Assembly (NCBI RefSeq): GCF_042686175.1
Contig: NZ_JBHUOR010000008.1
Location: forward strand, 62,001 to 126,000
Direction of reading: 5' to 3'
Source of the DNA: Kurthia populi
Lineage (GTDB): Bacteria; Bacillota; Bacilli; Bacillales_A; Planococcaceae
Length of the DNA stretch: 64,000 bases
A program made the translations under genes and the position numbers. Each line of letters begins with the position of its first letter. The first letter of the stretch is position 1. This document shows, piece after piece, positions 60,526-64,000 of the stretch. Under the pieces are notes generated by a model. The model was not told where the DNA came from. It saw only the letters and a program-made list of their open reading frames with translations, and did not search any database.

Positions 60526-61458
60526 CTATTTCGCGAACGCTTTCTGAACGGCATCTGCCATAGCATCAATGAATAAAGCATTGTCATTTGGCATTGCTGG
60601 ACGGTGATAGTTCGCACCTAATTCTTCACATACTGTCTTACATTCATAGTCATTGTCATAAAGTACTTCTAAATGTTCTGCAACAAAACCAACTGGTACA
60701 TAGGTGAATGAACGGTACCCTTTATCATTGTATAAGTCACGTGTTAAATCTTGTACATCTGGGCCTAACCAAGGATCTTTTGTTTGTCCAGCTGATTGCC
60801 ATCCAAATGCAACATTTTTCAAACCTGTACGTTGTTGTAGTAAATCTTTTGTTTCGAATAGTTGATCTGCATATGGGTCACCCATTGCGATAATTTTTTC
60901 TGGAAGAGAATGCGCACAAACAACTAAACAAGCTGTTTCACGTTCTTCATCTGACATTCCATCAAATTCAGCATTAATTTTTTCAGTCCAGTATTGTAAG
61001 AATTTTTCTTCCTTATACCAGCTATCGATGCCTTTAAATTTGAAGTTTGCATCTAATGTTTGAGCTTTTTCGATTGCACGTGTGTGATACGCTTTAGTTG
61101 AGAATGATGAAAAGTGTGGTGCTAATACGATACCAACAGCTTCGGTTATACCATCATTAATCATTTGTTCAACTGCATCTTCAATAAATGGTGCAATATG
61201 TTTTAAACCGATATACACTTTATATTCCACTTCATCTTGTACTTCATTTAAACGAGCACCTAATGCAGCTGCTTGTTTTTCTGTCGTTGCTGCAAGTGGT
61301 GAAATACCACCGATTGCCTGGTAGCGACTACGTAAGTCTTCGATTTGTGCGTCTGTTGGACGGTGTCCGTGACGAATATGTGTGTAGTATGGAATTAAAT
61401 CTTCGTCTTTTTGTGGTGTGCCGTATGCCATCACTAATAAACCAATTTGCTTTTTCAT
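60526..61458 (-). CDS. cpfC: CpfC (HemH), coproporphyrin ferrochelatase
   Basis: A 310-residue monomeric ferrochelatase inserting iron into coproporphyrin III. It begins MKKQIGLLVMAYGTP, has the metal-site histidine in CAHSLPEKI (near 183) and Glu in VGFVAEHLEVLYDND (near 264), and WQSAGQTKDPWLGPDV. No iron-sulfur tail or membrane anchor. The ATG at 61456-61458 follows GAGGTGACAACAATA; a GTG four codons upstream overlaps that site. Confidence 0.95.
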   Translation of the reverse strand: MKKQIGLLVMAYGTPQKDEDLIPYYTHIRHGHRPTDAQIEDLRSRYQAIGGISPLAATTEKQAAALGARLNEVQDEVEYKVYIGLKHIAPFIEDAVEQMINDGITEAVGIVLAPHFSSFSTKAYHTRAIEKAQTLDANFKFKGIDSWYKEEKFLQYWTEKINAEFDGMSDEERETACLVVCAHSLPEKIIAMGDPYADQLFETKDLLQQRTGLKNVAFGWQSAGQTKDPWLGPDVQDLTRDLYNDKGYRSFTYVPVGFVAEHLEVLYDNDYECKTVCEELGANYHRPAMPNDNALFIDAMADAVQKAFAK

Positions 61459-61478
61459 TATTGTTGTCACCTCAAAAA

Positions 61479-62525
61479 TTATTTTTTCGCGATTTGTTCG
61501 CGGCTATAGTCATGGATTAATGTTGTTAAACGTTTTAATACATCTGGATCAACAGATGGGAATACACCGTGACCTAAGTTGAAAATATGCCCAGGCGTTT
61601 CTAATCCTTGGTCGATAATTACTTTGGTACGCGCTTCAAGAACATTCCAATCTGCTAATAGAAGCGTTGGATCTAAGTTTCCTTGCACTGGCTTTGTGAT
61701 TCCCATTTGACGTGCTTGCTTAATTGGTAAACGCCAATCTAATCCAACCACATCAAGCGGTAGCTCCTGCCAATCAAGTACGAGGTGGCTTGTGCCAACC
61801 CCGAACATAATCATTGGTACGCCTTCATCTTTTAATTTATTAAAGATTCGTGTCATAACAGGCTTAATAAAAATTACATAATCTTCATGGCTTAATGCGC
61901 CTGCCCATGAATCAAAAATTTGGAATGCTTTTGCACCAGCTTTAATTTGTGCTTTCAAGTCTGTAACAATCATATCTCCTAATTTATCCATTAGTTTAAA
62001 CCATGCTTGTGGCTCAGATACCATAAATGATTTTGTTTTCGCATAGTTCTTTGATGGACCGCCTTCAATCATATAACTAGCAAGCGTAAATGGTGCACCT
62101 GCGAAACCGATTAACGGTACATTTAATTGTTCTTCTGTTAAAAGTTTAATCGTATCTAATACGAAGGGCACATGCTCTTCTGGATGAAACTCACGTAAAT
62201 TATCAATATCCTTCGCTGAGCGAATTGGATTTGAAATAACAGGACCCACACCAGCTTGAATTTTCACATCAACGCCCATTCCAGGAAGAGGCGTTACGAT
62301 GTCTTTGTATAAAATTGCCGCATCAACATTGTAGTTTTGTACGGGTAAATGTGTGACATACGCACAAAGTTCAGGTTGATGTGTAATTTCCTCAAGTGAG
62401 TATTTCTCTTTAATTTTGCGGTATTCTGGTTGTGAACGACCGGCTTGGCGCATATACCAAACAGGGGTATGCTCCGTGCTCTCACCACGAGATGCACGTA
62501 ATAAAGTATCATTAAAAACTGTCAT
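61479..62525 (-). CDS. hemE: HemE, uroporphyrinogen decarboxylase
   Basis: A 348-residue decarboxylase turning uroporphyrinogen III into coproporphyrinogen III. The signature PVWYMRQAGRSQPEYR at the N-terminus, LPGMGVDVKI, the active-site Asp region AAILYKDIVTPL, and the C-terminal FNLGHGVFPSVDP are present. It is first in hemE-cpfC-cgoX, the usual Bacillus operon, and its product feeds the coproporphyrin branch directly. GGGAAG precedes the ATG at some distance. Confidence 0.96.
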   Translation of the reverse strand: MTVFNDTLLRASRGESTEHTPVWYMRQAGRSQPEYRKIKEKYSLEEITHQPELCAYVTHLPVQNYNVDAAILYKDIVTPLPGMGVDVKIQAGVGPVISNPIRSAKDIDNLREFHPEEHVPFVLDTIKLLTEEQLNVPLIGFAGAPFTLASYMIEGGPSKNYAKTKSFMVSEPQAWFKLMDKLGDMIVTDLKAQIKAGAKAFQIFDSWAGALSHEDYVIFIKPVMTRIFNKLKDEGVPMIMFGVGTSHLVLDWQELPLDVVGLDWRLPIKQARQMGITKPVQGNLDPTLLLADWNVLEARTKVIIDQGLETPGHIFNLGHGVFPSVDPDVLKRLTTLIHDYSREQIAKK

Positions 62526-62682
62526 ATCTGTATTTCTTCCCTTCTCTCATTTCTAATTTTACATAAAAAATCCGACGTTTGTATCCATTGTTCACTATAA
62601 TCTTTCAATGCCGCGATGTATAGTTTTCGGCTCAATTTGTCATATAAATTTCTTAAAACGTGACAGAATTTTGTCGGTTTCG

Positions 62683-62712
62683 TTTCACCTCTCTGTTATA
62701 AGGTAATATAAT
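62683..62712 (+). promoter_or_regulatory. Probable hmoB promoter
   Basis: TATAAT (62707-62712) is perfect; the best -35 word at suitable spacing is TTTCAC (62683-62688), 18 bases before, so the -35 assignment is weak. An imperfect dyad TGACA/TGTCG (62661-62676) lies just upstream. Confidence 0.42.
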
Positions 62713-62742
62713 AAATACACTATTAAATAAAGGGGTATAACC

Positions 62743-63288
62743 ATGACAAATTTATATATTGCAATTGGTACAGCCGATTTCATGCAAACGCTTAAAGAAA
62801 AGTATAAAAAAGAACAAATGATTTTAGCACATAATGAAATCAATTCAATTTTGCTTCATGAAACCGATAAAAAAACAAAGTTCGCAGCACCAAAAAAATA
62901 TGAGGTTGTCGCGTCAGAAGGTCAGCTTGAAGAACACGGCTTTTTTGCAGTAATCTACGTATCTATTATGCAAGAACAACATCAAGTATTTGAAGATCGT
63001 TTTAAACAGCGCCAACATGGCATCGGTAAAGAACCTGGCTTCGTTGCATTCCGTTTATTACGTCCTTTAAATGATACAGATTACGCTGTTTTAACAGAAT
63101 GGACAGGTGCCGGGTCATTTGAAGCATGGAAGTTAACAGATGATTATAAGGATGCCATCGCTAGTTATCAGGAAATTGGCACAATTAATATGAACAGTCA
63201 GGCATTTGAACCAACACTCTTTACAAAAACGTATACAACAAATCTTGACGATGTTGACTTCCCCGATGAGGATGACGAACGCCGTTAA
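62743..63288 (+). CDS. hmoB: HmoB-type heme-degrading monooxygenase / ABM-domain protein
   Basis: A 181-residue protein. The N-terminal roughly 70 residues are family-specific; the C-terminal ABM ferredoxin-like domain (about 68-165) has GFFAVIYVSIMQEQHQVFED, KEPGFVAFRLLRP and VLTEWTGAGSFEAWKLTDDY, the IsdG-like signature in which a conserved Asn-Trp-His set is modified in Bacillus HmoB. It probably opens the heme ring and releases iron. Divergence from hemE matches B. subtilis hmoB (yhgC). AAGGGGTATAACC precedes the ATG. Confidence 0.85.
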   Translation: MTNLYIAIGTADFMQTLKEKYKKEQMILAHNEINSILLHETDKKTKFAAPKKYEVVASEGQLEEHGFFAVIYVSIMQEQHQVFEDRFKQRQHGIGKEPGFVAFRLLRPLNDTDYAVLTEWTGAGSFEAWKLTDDYKDAIASYQEIGTINMNSQAFEPTLFTKTYTTNLDDVDFPDEDDERR

Positions 63289-63294
63289 TAAATA

Positions 63295-63319
63295 AGCTGG
63301 CCAATATGGTCGGCTTTTT
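63295..63319 (+). terminator. hmoB terminator
   Basis: A 9-bp stem AGCTGGCCA/TGGTCGGCT (two G-T pairs) with ATA loop and T-run, 6 bases after the stop. Confidence 0.78.
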
Positions 63320-63347
63320 CAATATACAAAAAGAAAGTGGGGATTTT

Positions 63348-64000
63348 ATGGATTTTTATCGAGAAATTTCAGATGCTTTTGAAGAAATGCGCCAAACACG
63401 ACGTTTTTTACATATGCACCCCGAACTGTCGTTTAAAGAAACAAAGACCGCTGCTTTTATTACCGCACAATATGATGCCATGGGTGTCCACTACGAATCA
63501 AACTTTGGTGGAGGCTATGGTATCGTTGCACGAATTAATGGCGCAAACCCAGGTAAAACAATTGCGCTTCGTGCAGATTTTGATGCACTACCTATTCATG
63601 ACCAAAAAGAGGTTCCATACCGTTCCCAAACAGACAATGTTAGCCATTCTTGTGGCCATGATGGGCACACTGCAATGCTTCTTACGATTGCACGTATTTT
63701 AAAGCGTCATGAAAAAACGATTAGTGGTAACTATGTTCTAATTCACCAGCCCGCAGAAGAACATCCGCCAGGTGGTGCTATCGACATGATTAAAGCAGGT
63801 TGTTTAAATGGTGTGGATGCTATATTTGGAACACATCTCTGGTCACTTTTTGAAAGCGGTCATATTTATACAACACAAGGTCCACTTATGGCAGCCGCCT
63901 CCAACTTTAAAATTACATTAATCGGTAAGGGCGGCCATGGTGGTGCACCACAAACTTCAGTTGATGCTATTGCGTTGACCGCTACGGTTATTCAACAGCT
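63348..64000 (+). CDS. M20-family amidohydrolase/aminoacylase, 3' part outside window
   Basis: The 217 codons visible start MDFYREISDAFEEMRQTRRF and run off the right edge. Metal and catalytic motifs of M20D peptidases are present: HMHPELSFKETKTA, ADFDALPIHDQKEVPYRS, the metal-ligand CGHDGHTAMLL, HQPAEEHPPGGAIDM (catalytic Glu-Glu) and HLWS. The family removes acyl groups from amino acids or opens related amides; close relatives include hippurate hydrolases and N-acyl-L-amino-acid amidohydrolases. GTGGGGATTTT precedes the ATG. Completeness cannot be judged. Confidence 0.9.
   Translation, partial: MDFYREISDAFEEMRQTRRFLHMHPELSFKETKTAAFITAQYDAMGVHYESNFGGGYGIVARINGANPGKTIALRADFDALPIHDQKEVPYRSQTDNVSHSCGHDGHTAMLLTIARILKRHEKTISGNYVLIHQPAEEHPPGGAIDMIKAGCLNGVDAIFGTHLWSLFESGHIYTTQGPLMAAASNFKITLIGKGGHGGAPQTSVDAIALTATVIQQ

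Noticed and set aside
63337..63702. Plus-strand frame starting MGILWIFIEKFQ near the right edge
   Set aside because: It overlaps in another frame the M20 amidohydrolase, which has motifs and a ribosome site and runs out of the window.
1..64000. Prophage, insertion sequence or integrase remnants
   Set aside because: I saw no transposase, integrase, phage structural gene or clear terminal repeats with a target duplication; the region reads as stable chromosome.

Overview
The window is about 64 kb of moderately AT-rich Firmicute chromosome. Gene content and order point to Bacillales, most likely Planococcaceae (Lysinibacillus/Solibacillus-like). This placement is inferred from synteny with Bacillus subtilis blocks (cggR-gapA-pgk-tpiA-pgm-eno with secG-est-rnr-smpB; crh-whiA-yvcK-yvcJ-yvcI-trxB-yvcD-his-yvoF-ppaX-lgt-hprK; lplJ/yhfH; hemEHY/hmoB), strong Shine-Dalgarno sequences, and a sortase-type surface protein. 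No phylogenetic test was possible. Most genes lie on the minus strand.

Layout. 1-11.3 kb: on the minus strand, the glycolytic operon (cggR to eno) read from one good sigma-A promoter with a CggR-type direct-repeat operator, followed by secG, a carboxylesterase, rnr and the start of smpB. 11.3-18.2 kb: a small thioredoxin-fold protein, a divergent MFS exporter/TetR pair with three shared operator-like repeats, an orphan polysaccharide pyruvyl transferase-family gene, tRNA-Arg(CCG), clpP under a CtsR box, a secreted glycerophosphodiester phosphodiesterase, and a 110-residue protein I do not recognise. 18.4-25.5 kb: one 2341-residue LPXTG surface adhesin, the most unusual object here. 25.9-42 kb: conserved housekeeping: the crh-whiA-glmR-rapZ-NUDIX cluster, trxB, a TPR protein, the complete his operon (hisZGDBAHFI variant, no hisC), yvoF, ppaX, lgt and hprK. 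42-55.5 kb: cytochrome c-551-like lipoprotein, degenerate EAL-HDOD protein, DedA protein, S9 peptidase, amino-acid permease with a CodY-like box, acyl-CoA ligase, and a Bce-type antimicrobial-peptide sensing module (response regulator, kinase, ABC ATPase, permease) behind a lipoate ligase. 55.6-64 kb: yhfH, a beta-propeller lipoprotein with a two-component system, the hemE-cpfC-cgoX coproporphyrin-dependent heme branch, divergent hmoB, and the start of an M20 amidohydrolase cut by the window edge.

How it works together. Both Crh and its kinase HprK are present, as is CggR, so much of carbon-catabolite control sits in this one window. clpP/CtsR, trxB and a thioredoxin-fold protein form protein quality and thiol control. 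Two histidine-kinase systems, one fused genetically to an ABC transporter and one to a lipoprotein, face the envelope.

The strongest candidate for something new is the adhesin. All 22 of its cysteines lie in 11 consecutive modules, exactly one near the start and one near the end of each, and there are none in the remaining roughly 1370 residues. This suggests a surface stalk stapled by one disulfide per module, in a group of bacteria that generally avoid exported cysteine. Other leads are unexplained repeats upstream of cggR and of the adhesin, a 140-bp dyad element carrying an AGAGACTGGGAC motif, and the lipoprotein/two-component operon.
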